The notes under the pieces are model-generated. The model did not search any database. It saw nothing but the letters and a program-made list of their open reading frames with translations, and was not told where the DNA came from. Position numbers and translations under genes: made by a program. Shown here piece by piece: positions 27,768 through 37,682 of a DNA stretch of 64,000 bases. Each line of letters opens with the position of its first letter. Position 1 is the first letter of the stretch. Source of the DNA: an uncultured Caulobacterales bacterium (GTDB lineage Bacteria; Pseudomonadota; Alphaproteobacteria; Caulobacterales; Caulobacteraceae); NCBI GenBank assembly GCA_903900155.1, contig CAIUMD010000007.1:55160-119159 (forward strand), written 5' to 3'.

Positions 27768-28831
27768 CAGGCCGCCGGACCGAACACGCGCCACGCAGCG
27801 ACCGCGGCCACCAGCACCAGCGAGGTCGGCAGGAACACCTTCCAACCCAGGCGCATCAGCTGGTCGTAGCGGTAGCGAGGCACGATGGCCTTCGCCATGG
27901 CGAACATGAAGAACCAGAAGACGATCTTGGCGTAGAACACCAAGGCCAACAGGAAGTTGACCAGGAACGGCGGCCAGCCGGCCGTGAAGGTGATCGGGAA
28001 GCCGGGATTCCAGCCGCCGAAGAACAGCACGCTGATCATGGCGCACATCAGGACGATGTTCGAATACTCGGCCACCATGAACAGCAGATACGGGGTCGAG
28101 CTATACTCGACCTGGTAACCGGCCACGAGCTCGGATTCGGCTTCCGGAAGGTCGAAGGGCGGGCGGTTCGTCTCGGCCAGGGCCGAGATGTAGAACATGC
28201 CCATGGCCACGACCATGACCGGCAGGATGACGAGGTTCTTGAGACCGCCGCCGCCGAAGACGTTCCAGTTCCAGATCCAGCCCGATTGCTTCTCGACGAT
28301 GGTCGACAGGTTCATCGAGCCGGCCAGCAGGATCACCGTGATGATGATCAGGCCGATCGAGACTTCGTACGACACCATCTGCGCCGCCGAACGCAGGGCG
28401 CCCAGGAACGGATACTTCGAGTTCGAAGCCCAGCCGCCCATGATGATGCCGTAAACGCCCAGCGAGCTCATCGCCAGCAGGTACAGGATGCCGACATTGA
28501 GGTTCGACACCACCCAGCCCGGGGCGAACGGCACGACGGCCCAGCCGACGAAGCCCAGGATCAGGCTGATCAGCGGGGCCAGCAGGAAGATCGCCTTGTC
28601 GGCGCCGGCCGGAATGACGATTTCCTTCAGCACGAACTTGAAGAAGTCGGCGAAGGACTGCAGCAGGCCGAAAGGACCAACGACGTTGGGACCCTTACGC
28701 ATCTGGACGCCGGCCCAGATCTTGCGGTCGGCGAGCAGCAGGAAGGCCAGGCTCAATAGAACCCAGATCACGACCAGCAGGATGCCGCCCGTCGTGAGAC
28801 CAAGCCAGAGAAGCGGATTCGTCGGACCCAC
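27767..28831 (-). CDS. nuoH: NADH-quinone oxidoreductase subunit H
   Basis: Membrane subunit at the quinone-binding junction of complex I, with eight or so helices. Conserved: [20 protein letters not shown] near residue 34, [20 protein letters not shown] near residue 132, and [20 protein letters not shown] near residue 214 (quinone cavity loop). Start is GTG at 28831, one base after the nuoG stop triplet plus three; 354 residues. Confidence 0.96.
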   Translation of the reverse strand: MGPTNPLLWLGLTTGGILLVVIWVLLSLAFLLLADRKIWAGVQMRKGPNVVGPFGLLQSFADFFKFVLKEIVIPAGADKAIFLLAPLISLILGFVGWAVVPFAPGWVVSNLNVGILYLLAMSSLGVYGIIMGGWASNSKYPFLGALRSAAQMVSYEVSIGLIIITVILLAGSMNLSTIVEKQSGWIWNWNVFGGGGLKNLVILPVMVVAMGMFYISALAETNRPPFDLPEAESELVAGYQVEYSSTPYLLFMVAEYSNIVLMCAMISVLFFGGWNPGFPITFTAGWPPFLVNFLLALVFYAKIVFWFFMFAMAKAIVPRYRYDQLMRLGWKVFLPTSLVLVAAVAAWRVFGPAA

Positions 28832-28834
28832 GGC

Positions 28835-30907
28835 TTACTCCGCAGCGATCTTGGCGGCGCCGGACGCCACGGCCGCACATTCGGCCATGGTCACGCTGGC
28901 GCGCGCGATGGGGTTGGTCAGGTGGAAAGCCTTGATCGGGCTCTCGAACGGCGCATCCGAGGCTTCGTCTTCAGCGCCCAGGGCTCCCCCAAGGGTTCCC
29001 AAGTCGAACGACGTGGCGACCGAGCCCGGCGCGTAGTCGATCTGGCCGAAGGTTGGATGGTCGGCGAACAGCTTGGCGCGCAACTGGTCCAGGCTGTCAT
29101 AGGGCAGCTTGTGACCCAGCACTTCCGAGAGCGCCCGCAGGATCGACCAGTCTTCCTTGGCCTCGCCCTTCGGGAACACCGCGCGGCGGCCCATCTGGAC
29201 GCGGCCTTCGGTGTTCACATACAGGCCGTTCTTCTCGGTATAGGCCGCGCCCGGCAGGATCACGTCGGCCTTGTGCGCGCCGGCGTCGCCGTGCGTGCCG
29301 AGGTAGATCTTGAACGCGCTGGAGGCCGAGGCCTCGCACTCGTCGGCGCCGAGCAGGAAGAGGACGTCAACGGCGCCCGGCTTCAGCATGTCGGCGGTCG
29401 CCAGACCGCCCTGCGCCGGGACAAAGCCCATGTCGAGGCCGGCGACGCGCGCGGCGGCGGTGTGCAGGACGTTCCAGCCGTTCCAGCCTTCACGCACGAC
29501 CTTGACGGCCTTGGCCAGGCCGGCGGCGGCCTTGAGGATCGCGACGCCGTCGGCGCGCGACAGCGCGCCCTGGCCGATGATGATCGCGGGACGCTCGGCG
29601 GCCTTCAGGGCGGCGACGAAGTCGTTCTTGCTCTTGGCCAGGTCCGACAGGGTCTTGGCGCCCGCGCCGAGATAGTCGTAGTCGAACGTCAGGTCAGCTT
29701 GCTCGCCGATGACGCCGAAACGGGTCTTGCCGGCCACCCACTGCTTGCGGAAGCGGGCGTTGAGAACCGGAGCCTCGATACGCGGATTGGCGCCGACGAA
29801 CAGGACCACGTCGGCATTCTCGATGCCGGCCAGGGTCGAGTTGAACAGCCAGCTCTCGCGCGGGCCAGCGCCCAGGGCAGAACCGTCCTGACGGCTGTCC
29901 AGGTTCTTCACGCCCAGGGCGGTGAAGAGGTCCTTGGTCGCCTTCAGGCTTTCAGCGTCCTGCAGGTCGCCGGCGATGACGCCGATGCGCTCCGGCGCGG
30001 TCGCCTTGATCTTGGCCGAGACGGCGGCGAAGGCTTCGGCCCAGGTGGCCGGCTTCAGGCTGCCGTTCACACGGACATACGGACGGTCCAGGCGCTGACG
30101 GCCCAGGCCGTCGACGGCGTAGCGCGTCTTGTCCGAGATCCACTCTTCGTTGACGTCCTCGTTGATGCGCGGCAGCACGCGCAGCACGGCCGAGCCGCGG
30201 GCGTCGACGCGGATCGACGAGCCCAGGGCGTCCATGACGTCGACGCTCTCGGTCTTCTTCAGTTCCCACGGACGGGCTTCGAAGGCGTAGGGCTTGGAGG
30301 TCAGGGCGCCGACCGGGCACAGGTCGATCACGTTGGCGCTGAGTTCCGACGTCACCGCCGCGCCCAGATAGGTCGTGATTTCAACGTCTTCGCCGCGCGA
30401 GATCAGGCCGATTTCCGGCGAGCCGGCGACTTCGGTGATGAAGCGCACGCAGCGGGTGCACTGGATGCAGCGCGTCATAACGGTCTTGATGAGCGGCCCC
30501 ATGGCCTTCTCTTCGACCGCGCGCTTGTTCTCGTCGTAGCGGCTGTCGTCGCGGCCGTAGCCGACCGCCTGGTCCTGCAGGTCGCACTCGCCGCCCTGGT
30601 CGCAGATCGGGCAGTCCAGCGGGTGGTTGATGAGCAGGAACTCCATCACCCCTTCGCGGGCCTTCTTGACCATCGGGGTCTTGGTGAAAATCTCCTGGCC
30701 CTCGGCGGCCGGCAAGGCGCAAGACGCCTGCGGCTTCGGCGGACCGGGCTTCACCTCGACCAGGCACATCCGGCAGTTGCCGGCGATGCTGAGACGCTCG
30801 TGATAGCAGAAGCGCGGGATCTCTTCCCCGGCCAGTTCCGCGACCTGCAGAACCGTCATCCCGGGTTCGAACTCGACCTCGACGCCGTTGACCTTGGCTG
30901 TAGCCAT
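28835..30907 (-). CDS. nuoG: NADH-quinone oxidoreductase subunit G
   Basis: Large peripheral-arm subunit. N-terminal 2Fe-2S ligands in CYHERLSIAGNCRMCLVEV (residues 34-52) and the later Cys of ASCALP, His/Cys 4Fe-4S site around HPLDCPICDQGGECDLQ near residue 94-110, then a second 4Fe-4S motif RCIQCTRCVRF near residue 145, then a molybdopterin-oxidoreductase-like domain without cofactor residues. 690 residues. ATG at 30907 shares a base with the stop of the upstream coiled-coil gene (TAATG). Confidence 0.97.
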   Translation of the reverse strand: MATAKVNGVEVEFEPGMTVLQVAELAGEEIPRFCYHERLSIAGNCRMCLVEVKPGPPKPQASCALPAAEGQEIFTKTPMVKKAREGVMEFLLINHPLDCPICDQGGECDLQDQAVGYGRDDSRYDENKRAVEEKAMGPLIKTVMTRCIQCTRCVRFITEVAGSPEIGLISRGEDVEITTYLGAAVTSELSANVIDLCPVGALTSKPYAFEARPWELKKTESVDVMDALGSSIRVDARGSAVLRVLPRINEDVNEEWISDKTRYAVDGLGRQRLDRPYVRVNGSLKPATWAEAFAAVSAKIKATAPERIGVIAGDLQDAESLKATKDLFTALGVKNLDSRQDGSALGAGPRESWLFNSTLAGIENADVVLFVGANPRIEAPVLNARFRKQWVAGKTRFGVIGEQADLTFDYDYLGAGAKTLSDLAKSKNDFVAALKAAERPAIIIGQGALSRADGVAILKAAAGLAKAVKVVREGWNGWNVLHTAAARVAGLDMGFVPAQGGLATADMLKPGAVDVLFLLGADECEASASSAFKIYLGTHGDAGAHKADVILPGAAYTEKNGLYVNTEGRVQMGRRAVFPKGEAKEDWSILRALSEVLGHKLPYDSLDQLRAKLFADHPTFGQIDYAPGSVATSFDLGTLGGALGAEDEASDAPFESPIKAFHLTNPIARASVTMAECAAVASGAAKIAAE

Positions 30908-31152
30908 TATTCTCGCACTCCGCCGTAGGGCGAATCCACTAGTTCCAGACGCGCTTCGATCCGGTCGACGCGCACTTCAATCCGATCGAGCCGGCGGTTC
31001 ACGCCGCCCAATCCCTCTTCCACATGGCTCATCCGAACCTTCAAATCCCGGACGTCATCCACCAGGCGATCGATCTTCTCGTCCATACGGACGAGGCGAT
31101 CGTTCATCCTCTGGAGGAGGACGAGAACCAGATTGTCCGGTTCGTCGGCCAT
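30907..31152 (-). CDS. small coiled-coil protein between nuoF and nuoG
   Basis: 81-residue protein with clear heptad-like repeats: RMDEKIDRLVDDVRDLKVRM followed by VNRRLDRIEVRVDRIEARLE, so most of the chain is a predicted amphipathic coiled coil. No signal or membrane segment. The ATG at 31152 lies two bases after the nuoF stop and its stop overlaps the nuoG start. Function unknown; an assembly or scaffolding role is only suggested by position. Confidence 0.75.
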   Translation of the reverse strand: MADEPDNLVLVLLQRMNDRLVRMDEKIDRLVDDVRDLKVRMSHVEEGLGGVNRRLDRIEVRVDRIEARLELVDSPYGGVRE

Positions 31153-31154
31153 TC

Positions 31155-32474
31155 CTACTCCGCCGCGATCAGCTTGGCGCCCTGCACGTGCAGGCGGCCG
31201 GTCCGATACGATGCGATCCGGTCTTCCACCTCGTGGCGGAAGTGACGGAACAGACCCTGGATCGGCCAGGCGGCCGCGTCGCCCAAGGCGCAGATGGTGT
31301 GACCCTCGACCTGGGTCGTGACGTCCAGCAGGGTGTCGATCTCCTTCGGATCGGCCTCGCCGGTCGCCATGCGCTCCATGACGCGCCACATCCAGCCGGT
31401 GCCTTCGCGGCACGGCGTGCACTGGCCGCAGCTCTCGTGCTTGTAGAAGTACGACAGGCGGGCGATGGCGCGGACCAGGTCTGTGGACTTGTCCATGACG
31501 ATGACGGCCGCGGTGCCCAGGCCCGAGCGCAGGTTGCGCAGGGCGTCGAAGTCCATCGGCAGATCTTCGCACTGCTCGGCCGGGATCATCGGCACGGACG
31601 AACCGCCCGGGATCACGGCCTTGAGGTTGCCCCAGCCGCCACGGATGCCGCCGCAGTGATCTTCCATCAGCTGACGGAAGGGGATGCTCATGGCTTCTTC
31701 GACGTTGCAGGGCAGGTTCACGTGGCCCGAGACGCAGAACAGCTTGGTGCCGGCGTTGTTAGGACGGCCAAAGCCGGCGAACCAGGCCGCGCCCCGGCGC
31801 AGGATCGTGCCGGCGACGGCGATGCTCTCGACGTTGTTGACCGTGGTCGGCATGCCGTAGAGGCCAGCGCCCGCCGGGAACGGCGGCTTCAGGCGCGGCT
31901 GGCCCTTCTTGCCTTCCAGGCTTTCCAGCAGGGCAGTCTCTTCACCGCAGATATACGCGCCGGCGCCGTGGTGGACGTAGATGTCGAAGTCCCAGCCGTG
32001 GACGTTGTTCTTGCCGACCAGCTTGGCCTCGTAGGCCTGCTTGATCGCCGCTTCCAGACGCTCGCGCTCGAAGACGTACTCGCCGCGGATGTAGATGTAG
32101 CAGGCGTGGGCCAGCATGGCGCGCGAGGCGATCAGGCAGCCCTCGATCAGGAGGTGCGGGTCATGCCGCATGATCTCCCGATCCTTGCAGGTGCCCGGCT
32201 CGGATTCGTCGGCGTTGACAACCAGGTAGTGAGGACGACCGTCCTTCACTTCCTTGGGCATGAACGACCACTTCAGGCCGGTCGAGAAACCGGCGCCGCC
32301 CCGGCCGCGCAGGCCGGAGTTTTTCATGTTGTCGATGATCCAGTCGCGCCCGGCGTCCAGGATGTCCTTGGTGCCATTCCAGCAGCCGCGCTTCTTCGCG
32401 CCCTCTAGGCCCCAATCCTGGAGACCGTAGAGGTTCGTGAAGATGCGGTCCTTGTCTTCTAGGATACCGACCAT
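31155..32474 (-). CDS. nuoF: NADH-quinone oxidoreductase subunit F
   Basis: NADH- and FMN-binding subunit of complex I with cluster N3. Gly-rich NADH/FMN site [20 protein letters not shown] near residue 53, FMN loop [16 protein letters not shown] near residue 178, and the 4Fe-4S ligands [15 protein letters not shown] near residue 350 with the later Cys near residue 396. 439 residues, ATG at 32474. Confidence 0.98.
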   Translation of the reverse strand: MVGILEDKDRIFTNLYGLQDWGLEGAKKRGCWNGTKDILDAGRDWIIDNMKNSGLRGRGGAGFSTGLKWSFMPKEVKDGRPHYLVVNADESEPGTCKDREIMRHDPHLLIEGCLIASRAMLAHACYIYIRGEYVFERERLEAAIKQAYEAKLVGKNNVHGWDFDIYVHHGAGAYICGEETALLESLEGKKGQPRLKPPFPAGAGLYGMPTTVNNVESIAVAGTILRRGAAWFAGFGRPNNAGTKLFCVSGHVNLPCNVEEAMSIPFRQLMEDHCGGIRGGWGNLKAVIPGGSSVPMIPAEQCEDLPMDFDALRNLRSGLGTAAVIVMDKSTDLVRAIARLSYFYKHESCGQCTPCREGTGWMWRVMERMATGEADPKEIDTLLDVTTQVEGHTICALGDAAAWPIQGLFRHFRHEVEDRIASYRTGRLHVQGAKLIAAE

Positions 32475-32477
32475 GAC

Positions 32478-32744
32478 TCAGCTTTGCGGATCGAATGGAT
32501 GGGCGCGCACATAGCGCGTCCGACGAATGATGACATAGGCGAAAAGCAGCCAGCCCGCGCCAATCGTGACGAGACCGGCGACAACCGCCCAGAACGGCGC
32601 CCCTTGCACGGTGCGACCCCAGATCAGCAGGATCGCCCCGACCAGGCACGCCACGAAGCCCACGCCGCGTTCACGGCGATACAGGCCCCGGATGGTGTCG
32701 ACATAGGCCGCCTTGCGGGTGTTCAGGGCGCTGTCGTCGATCAT
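32478..32744 (-). CDS. two-span membrane protein between nuoE and nuoF (distal)
   Basis: 88 residues: a soluble basic N-terminus (RKAAYVDTIRGLYRRERG), then two hydrophobic helices VGFVACLVGAILLIW and FWAVVAGLVTIGAGWLLFAY, and a basic end RRTRYVRAHPFD. The ATG overlaps the stop of the preceding small gene (ATGA) and the stop is three bases from the nuoF ATG. No family recognised. Possibly a complex I accessory subunit or simply an operon passenger. Confidence 0.75.
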   Translation of the reverse strand: MIDDSALNTRKAAYVDTIRGLYRRERGVGFVACLVGAILLIWGRTVQGAPFWAVVAGLVTIGAGWLLFAYVIIRRTRYVRAHPFDPQS

Positions 32745-32968
32745 GACGAAGCCCCCCCTTCCCGCTTGGCCGCGCGCATCCAGCCCAGGATGAACCAGAT
32801 CTGCGAGCCCAGGCCGCCGACCAGCGCCAGGAAGAAGACCGGCAGCAGCCAGTCGATCTTCAACGACACCGCGCCGAAGATCGCCACGCCGGCCAGCACG
32901 AAGCAGGCCGCGGTGATGGCGATCATCACGGTCAGGCGCTTCTTCTGGATGACGGCGTCGGCGGTCAT
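32741..32968 (-). CDS. two-span membrane protein after nuoE
   Basis: 75 residues from the ATG at 32968 (MTADAVIQKKRLTVMIAI), immediately after the nuoE stop; the frame stays open into nuoE but that part is not protein-like. Two hydrophobic helices (IAITAACFVLAGVAIFGAVS and LLPVFFLALVGGLGSQIWF) and a charged C-terminus. Coupled by a four-base overlap to the next small membrane gene, so the two may form a pair. Confidence 0.75.
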   Translation of the reverse strand: MTADAVIQKKRLTVMIAITAACFVLAGVAIFGAVSLKIDWLLPVFFLALVGGLGSQIWFILGWMRAAKREGGASS

Positions 32969-32969
32969 G

Positions 32970-33677
32970 TTAGGCGGTCGGCTCCGGCCCATTTACTTTG
33001 CTTGAGGGGGCCTTCGTAGCCTTGGGCTTCTCGGGCAGGTTCGGAATCTTGATCTTCTTGGCGTACGAGCCGTCGTACAGCTTCGGGTCCGTCAGGGTGT
33101 GGATCGCCCCCTTCGGCTCCGACGACACGCGGCCTTCGTAGCTGCCCGGCTTCGGGTCCTTGCCGGCCGCGAAGTCGTCGAGGATCTGGGCCAGGCTCTC
33201 CGGCGTCAGGTCCTCGTAGTAGTAGTCGTTGATCGCGGCCATCGGGGCGTTGCAGCACGCGCCCAGGCACTCGACCTCTTCCCAGCTGAACTTGCCGTCG
33301 GCCGAGACGTGGTTGGCGTCGCCAATCTTGTCCTTCAGCACGGCTTTAAGGTCCAGCGCGCCGCGCAGCTGGCACGGCGTGGTGCCACACAGCTGGACGA
33401 AGGCGACCTTGCCCACCGGCTGCAGCTGGAACATCACATAGAAGGTGGCCACTTCCAGCACACGGATGACCGGCATCTCGAGCTGCTTGGCGATCTCCTG
33501 GATCGCCGGCTCGGAAATCCAGCCTTCCTGCTTCTGGGCCAGCCACAGCATCGGGATCACCGCCGACTGCTTGCGAGCGGCGGGGTACTTGGCCTTCCAC
33601 CAGTCGGCCTTGGCCTGGCTGTCCTTCGAGAAGGCGAAGCTGGCGGGCTGTTCTTTAGCGAGACGACGGACGCTCAT
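32970..33677 (-). CDS. nuoE: NADH-quinone oxidoreductase subunit E
   Basis: 24-kDa type subunit with cluster N1a, paired with NuoF. 2Fe-2S ligands are the Cys in LCGTTPCQLRGA near residue 97 and CLGACCNAPMA near residue 135. At 235 residues it is longer than enterobacterial NuoE because of a Lys/Pro-rich C-terminal extension (PNLPEKPKATKAPSSK), usual in alphaproteobacteria. Start at 33677 overlaps the stop of the NTF2-like gene by four bases. Confidence 0.96.
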   Translation of the reverse strand: MSVRRLAKEQPASFAFSKDSQAKADWWKAKYPAARKQSAVIPMLWLAQKQEGWISEPAIQEIAKQLEMPVIRVLEVATFYVMFQLQPVGKVAFVQLCGTTPCQLRGALDLKAVLKDKIGDANHVSADGKFSWEEVECLGACCNAPMAAINDYYYEDLTPESLAQILDDFAAGKDPKPGSYEGRVSSEPKGAIHTLTDPKLYDGSYAKKIKIPNLPEKPKATKAPSSKVNGPEPTA

Positions 33678-34006
33678 CGGGCGAAATCCACGCGGACGAT
33701 CTTGTCGCCCTTGAAGGTGTAGATGGCGGCGACCTGGAACGGCGCATCGCCGTTGCCGCGGTCGACATGCTCGTGGTCGATCACGTTGGACCCGACCACG
33801 ATGCGGTTCAGCAGCTTCGCATGGTTCTTGGGGAACTCGGCGAAGGTCTTCTCATAGAAGGCGCGATAGGCGTCCAGGCCCGTACGCGCCACGTCGCCGT
33901 TCAGGCCCGCCACGACGACGTCGTCGGCGAAGTGGGCGCAGTGAGCGTCCAGGTCCTGGGCGTTGTAGGCGTCGAGTTGCGCCTGGGCGATGGTTTCGAG
34001 GCTCAC
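33674..34006 (-). CDS. SnoaL/NTF2-like protein between nuoD and nuoE
   Basis: 110-residue cone-shaped fold protein: [34 protein letters not shown] and the C-terminal [14 protein letters not shown] strand are typical of the nuclear transport factor 2/steroid isomerase-like superfamily (SnoaL group). It overlaps nuoD by four bases upstream and nuoE by four bases downstream. Such folds bind small hydrophobic ligands or serve as scaffolds; no catalytic assignment is possible. Confidence 0.8.
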   Translation of the reverse strand: MSLETIAQAQLDAYNAQDLDAHCAHFADDVVVAGLNGDVARTGLDAYRAFYEKTFAEFPKNHAKLLNRIVVGSNVIDHEHVDRGNGDAPFQVAAIYTFKGDKIVRVDFAR

Positions 34007-35253
34007 CGGTCGACCTCGCCGAACACGATGTCGAGCGAGCCCAGGATGGCCGAGACGTCGGCCAGCTGGTGACCGCGGTTCATCCAGTCCATAGCCGCCA
34101 GGTGCGAGAAGCCCGGCGCCTTGATCTTGCAGCGGTACGGCTTGTTGGTGCCGTTGCTGACGACGTAGACGCCGAACTCGCCCTTCGGCGCTTCGACGGC
34201 CGCGTAGACCTCGCCTTCCGGCGTCTTGAAGCCCTCGGTGTAGAGCTTGAAGTGGTGGATCAGAGCTTCCATCGAGCGCTTCATCTCGGCGCGACGCGGC
34301 GGGCTGACCTTGTTGTCCTCGGTCAGCACCGGACCCTGCACACCACGCAGCATTTCAACAGCTTGCAGGATGATCTTGGTGCTCTCACGCATCTCCTGCA
34401 TGCGGCACAGGTAGCGATCGTAGCAGTCGCCGTTCTTGCCCAGCGGGATGTCGAACTCGAATTCGTTGTAGTTCTCGTACGGCTGGTTGCGACGCAGGTC
34501 CCAGGCGATGCCCGAACCGCGCACCATCACGCCCGAGAAGCCCCAGGCCCAGGCGTCTTCCTTGCTGACCACGCCGATGTCGACGTTGCGCTGCTTGAAG
34601 ATGCGGTTGTCGGTGATCAGGCCTTCGATGTCGTCGCAGATCTTGGGGAAAGCCTTCGCCCAGGTCTCGATGTCGTCGATCAGCTCGGGCGTCAGGTCCT
34701 GGTGGACGCCGCCCGGACGGAAATAGTTGGCGTGCAGACGAGCGCCGCAGGCGCGCTCATAGAACACCATCAGCTTCTCGCGCTCCTCGAAGCCCCAGAG
34801 CGGCGGCGTCAGGGCGCCGACGTCCATGGCCTGGGTCGTCACGTTCAGCAGGTGGTTCAGGATGCGGCCGATCTCGCAGAACAGCACGCGGACGATCTGG
34901 CCGCGACGCGGCACCTCGACGCCCAACAGCTTCTCGATGGCCAGGCAGAACGCGTGCTCCTGGTTCATCGGCGCCACGTAGTCGAGGCGGTCGAAGTACG
35001 GGATGTTCTGCAGATAGGTGCGCGCTTCCATCAGCTTCTCGGTGCCGCGGTGCAGCAGACCGATGTGCGGATCGACGCGTTCGACGATTTCGCCGTCCAG
35101 CTCCAGCACCAGGCGCAGCACGCCGTGCGCGGCCGGGTGCTGCGGGCCGAAGTTGATGTTGAATTTGCGGACGGGCGTCTCCGGGATGGCCGGAGTCGTC
35201 GGTTCGTCACGGAAGAAGTCGGTCGCCGCGGCGGGCGAGTTCGTGCCGGTCAT
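34003..35253 (-). CDS. nuoD: NADH-quinone oxidoreductase subunit D
   Basis: 49-kDa subunit that forms the quinone site with NuoB, a relative of Ni-Fe hydrogenase large subunits. Conserved: [21 protein letters not shown] near residue 31 (quinone-headgroup His), [52 protein letters not shown] near residue 267, and the C-terminal [10 protein letters not shown] ending. 416 residues with a 25-residue polar N-terminal extension. Confidence 0.98.
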   Translation of the reverse strand: MTGTNSPAAATDFFRDEPTTPAIPETPVRKFNINFGPQHPAAHGVLRLVLELDGEIVERVDPHIGLLHRGTEKLMEARTYLQNIPYFDRLDYVAPMNQEHAFCLAIEKLLGVEVPRRGQIVRVLFCEIGRILNHLLNVTTQAMDVGALTPPLWGFEEREKLMVFYERACGARLHANYFRPGGVHQDLTPELIDDIETWAKAFPKICDDIEGLITDNRIFKQRNVDIGVVSKEDAWAWGFSGVMVRGSGIAWDLRRNQPYENYNEFEFDIPLGKNGDCYDRYLCRMQEMRESTKIILQAVEMLRGVQGPVLTEDNKVSPPRRAEMKRSMEALIHHFKLYTEGFKTPEGEVYAAVEAPKGEFGVYVVSNGTNKPYRCKIKAPGFSHLAAMDWMNRGHQLADVSAILGSLDIVFGEVDR

Positions 35254-35651
35254 CAGTTCTGACCTTCGTTACGCTGCTCGATGCTGAGCGACACAAGCAG
35301 TCCTGCGATCAGCAGAACCACGCCCAGCAAGGTGATGATGGTGGTCGCGACGTCCCAGCTTTGGGAAATCGCGGCCTGCGAGAGCGGCAGAGCCAGCAGG
35401 ACGGAAGCCGCCCCGAGCAGCGCGCTGCGCAGCTCGGCCACTTCCATTCGCCGGATGCTGGCGCCGACGGCCAGCATGATCACCGAAACCATGATCGCGA
35501 CGCCCAGCGACTTGTTCTGCTCCGGGCTGATCACCGGCGCCTTCGTGAACCATCCCGTCAGCCGCATCCCGATGGTCATCAGGAACGCGGTCGAAAAGGC
35601 GACCAGAAAGAACGAGGTGGCGGAACGAAACGTCGGCCGTCGCAATCCCAT
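35253..35651 (-). CDS. four-span membrane protein between nuoC and nuoD
   Basis: 132 residues with about four hydrophobic segments ([70 protein letters not shown]). ATG at 35651, 20 bases after nuoC; stop shares one base with the nuoD start. No family recognised. Unlike its flanking genes it encodes no cofactor motif; a membrane-arm accessory role is possible but unsupported. Confidence 0.75.
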   Translation of the reverse strand: MGLRRPTFRSATSFFLVAFSTAFLMTIGMRLTGWFTKAPVISPEQNKSLGVAIMVSVIMLAVGASIRRMEVAELRSALLGAASVLLALPLSQAAISQSWDVATTIITLLGVVLLIAGLLVSLSIEQRNEGQN

Positions 35652-35671
35652 GAGTGATCATCCCCTGCTCG

Positions 35672-36265
35672 CTATTGAGCCTTCTCGTCACCGGGGAGCG
35701 CGTACTTGGCGCCTTCCCAGGGCGAGAGGAAATCGAACGCACGGAACTCGGTAATCTTGACGGGTTCGTACACGACGCGCTTGAGCTCGTCGTCGTAGCG
35801 AACTTCCACATAACCCGTCATGGGGAAGTCCTTCCGCAGCGGATGGCCGTGGAAGCCGTAGTCGGTCAGGATCCGGCGCAGGTCCGGGTGGCCCGAGAAG
35901 AAGACGCCGTACATGTCGAACGCTTCGCGCTCGAACCAGTCGGCGACCGGGAACACCGGCGTGGCGCTGGGCACCGGGGTGTCCTCGTCCGTCATCACCT
36001 TCAGGCGGATGCGGGTGTTCTTCACCATCGACAGCAGGTGATAGACCACGTCGAAGCGCGCCGCGCGCTCGGGGTAGTCGACCGCCGTCAGGTCCACCAG
36101 CTGGTGGAAGCGGGTCGCGGCGTCGTCGCGCAGGAAGGTCAGGGTGTCGACGACGCCCTCGGCTTTGGCCACGATCGTCAGCTCGCCGAACGCCACCGAG
36201 TGGCCCAGCACGCCGGGCGCGCGGGCGACGATGTCCTGGCCCAGGGTTTCGAGATCTTGGCTCAT
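35672..36265 (-). CDS. nuoC: NADH-quinone oxidoreductase subunit C
   Basis: 30-kDa subunit of the peripheral arm. Signature [20 protein letters not shown] with [20 protein letters not shown] near residue 105-145, the classic complex I 30-kDa motif, and a C-terminal [20 protein letters not shown] extension. 197 residues; not fused to NuoD. Its ATG overlaps the nuoB stop by four bases. Confidence 0.97.
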   Translation of the reverse strand: MSQDLETLGQDIVARAPGVLGHSVAFGELTIVAKAEGVVDTLTFLRDDAATRFHQLVDLTAVDYPERAARFDVVYHLLSMVKNTRIRLKVMTDEDTPVPSATPVFPVADWFEREAFDMYGVFFSGHPDLRRILTDYGFHGHPLRKDFPMTGYVEVRYDDELKRVVYEPVKITEFRAFDFLSPWEGAKYALPGDEKAQ

Positions 36266-36855
36266 CGCTCGATCGTACCCATGCGACGGATCTTCTTCTG
36301 GAGCTGCAGCACGCCATAGACCAGCGCTTCGGCCGTGGGCGGGCAGCCCGGCACATAGATGTCGATCGGCACGACGCGGTCGCAGCCGCGCACGACGCTG
36401 TAGCTGTAATAGTAGTAGCCGCCGCCATTGGCGCAGCTGCCCATCGAGATGACGTAGCGCGGCTCCGGCATCTGGTCATAGACCTTGCGCAGGGCCGGGG
36501 CCATCTTGTTGGTCAGCGTGCCGGCGACGATCATCACGTCCGACTGGCGCGGGCTGGCGCGCGGCGCGAAGCCGTAGCGCTCCAGGTCATAGCGCGGCAT
36601 GGCCGAGTGCATCATCTCGACGGCGCAGCACGCCAGGCCGAACGTCATCCACATCAGCGAGCCCGTGCGGGCCCAGGTGATCAGGTCGTCGGCGGCGGCC
36701 GTGATGAAGCCCTTGTCGGCCAGCTGTTGCGAGACGCCGTCGAAGAACGGGTCGTGCAGCTTGGGGTCATAGCCCTCGACCGTCGAACGGCCGCCCGAAA
36801 GCGCCGGAACGCCAGATCCTTTTGGGCCCGGGTTGGCGGGAACGATCACTCCCAT
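36262..36855 (-). CDS. nuoB: NADH-quinone oxidoreductase subunit B
   Basis: Subunit with terminal cluster N2. Cys ligands in [12 protein letters not shown] near residue 73, [15 protein letters not shown] near residue 137 and [14 protein letters not shown] near residue 168. The ATG at 36855 ([13 protein letters not shown]) overlaps the nuoA 3' end by ten bases; 197 residues including a glycine/proline-rich N-terminal extension usual in this group. Confidence 0.97.
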   Translation of the reverse strand: MGVIVPANPGPKGSGVPALSGGRSTVEGYDPKLHDPFFDGVSQQLADKGFITAAADDLITWARTGSLMWMTFGLACCAVEMMHSAMPRYDLERYGFAPRASPRQSDVMIVAGTLTNKMAPALRKVYDQMPEPRYVISMGSCANGGGYYYYSYSVVRGCDRVVPIDIYVPGCPPTAEALVYGVLQLQKKIRRMGTIER

Positions 36856-37223
36856 TCGAGGGCGCCCTTCTTCCATTCATAGATAAAGCCGACGGTCAGA
36901 ACGCCGAGGAAGGTCATCATCGACCAGAAGGCGAACTGGGCCACGTCGTGCGGCAGCTTCATCAGCGTGACCGCCCAGGGGAACAGGAACGCCACTTCCA
37001 GGTCGAAGATGATGAAGAGGATCGACACCAGATAGAACCGGACGTCGAACTTCATGCGCGCGTCGTCAAAGGCGTTGAAGCCGCATTCGTACGCGGACAG
37101 CTTTTCCGGGTCCGGCGCCTTGGGCGCGAGCACGGCGGCCGCGAGGATGAAGACGATGCCGATGGCCGCCGCGATCCCTAGAAAGATCACGATCGGCAGG
37201 TACTGGAGAAGGAAGGCGGTCAT
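36846..37223 (-). CDS. nuoA: NADH-quinone oxidoreductase subunit A
   Basis: Three-helix membrane subunit of complex I. The conserved loop [21 protein letters not shown] near residue 44 carries the redox-sensitive Cys, followed by [21 protein letters not shown]. 125 residues; ATG at 37223. First gene of the long run, 27 bases downstream of a near-consensus promoter. Confidence 0.98.
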   Translation of the reverse strand: MTAFLLQYLPIVIFLGIAAAIGIVFILAAAVLAPKAPDPEKLSAYECGFNAFDDARMKFDVRFYLVSILFIIFDLEVAFLFPWAVTLMKLPHDVAQFAFWSMMTFLGVLTVGFIYEWKKGALEWE

Positions 37224-37249
37224 GACAGCCCTTGGCTTGAATCGAGCGG

Positions 37250-37278
37250 GTTGTAGCCCACTGTCGCCAACGCTTCAA
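37250..37278 (-). promoter_or_regulatory. promoter of the nuo operon
   Basis: Minus strand TTGAAGC (37272-37278; consensus TTGACGS), 14-base spacer, GCTACAAC (37250-37257), an exact match to the Caulobacter housekeeping -10 GCTAnAwC. It gives a leader of about 20 bases to the nuoA ATG. Confidence 0.7.
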
Positions 37279-37524
37279 ACACCCGGACAACATTGAGAAA
37301 CGATCGCAACTAGACCCGCTTTCCCTAACGCCGGTCTGGGAAAAACAAAGGGCCGGATGTTCAGGCTCCACAGCTGTTCTTCGCGACTATCCACTGGAAA
37401 ACCGGGATCGAACGGCAGCGAATTGTCGCTTCTTCGATATCGCCGTTGACACGAGTCTTCGCCCGACATATCAGACGCCCCTCGCCGATCGGCGGGTCGC
37501 ACTTTCGCCTCTGCGAAGGGATAT

Positions 37525-37601
<77 letters not shown>

Positions 37602-37682
37602 CCGTCCAGTGGTTTTCTCCTAAAATCGAGAATGGCTTTGGCATCACCTTGTGTTGCTGAGCGTGCTCGCCATGTAGCGGAC

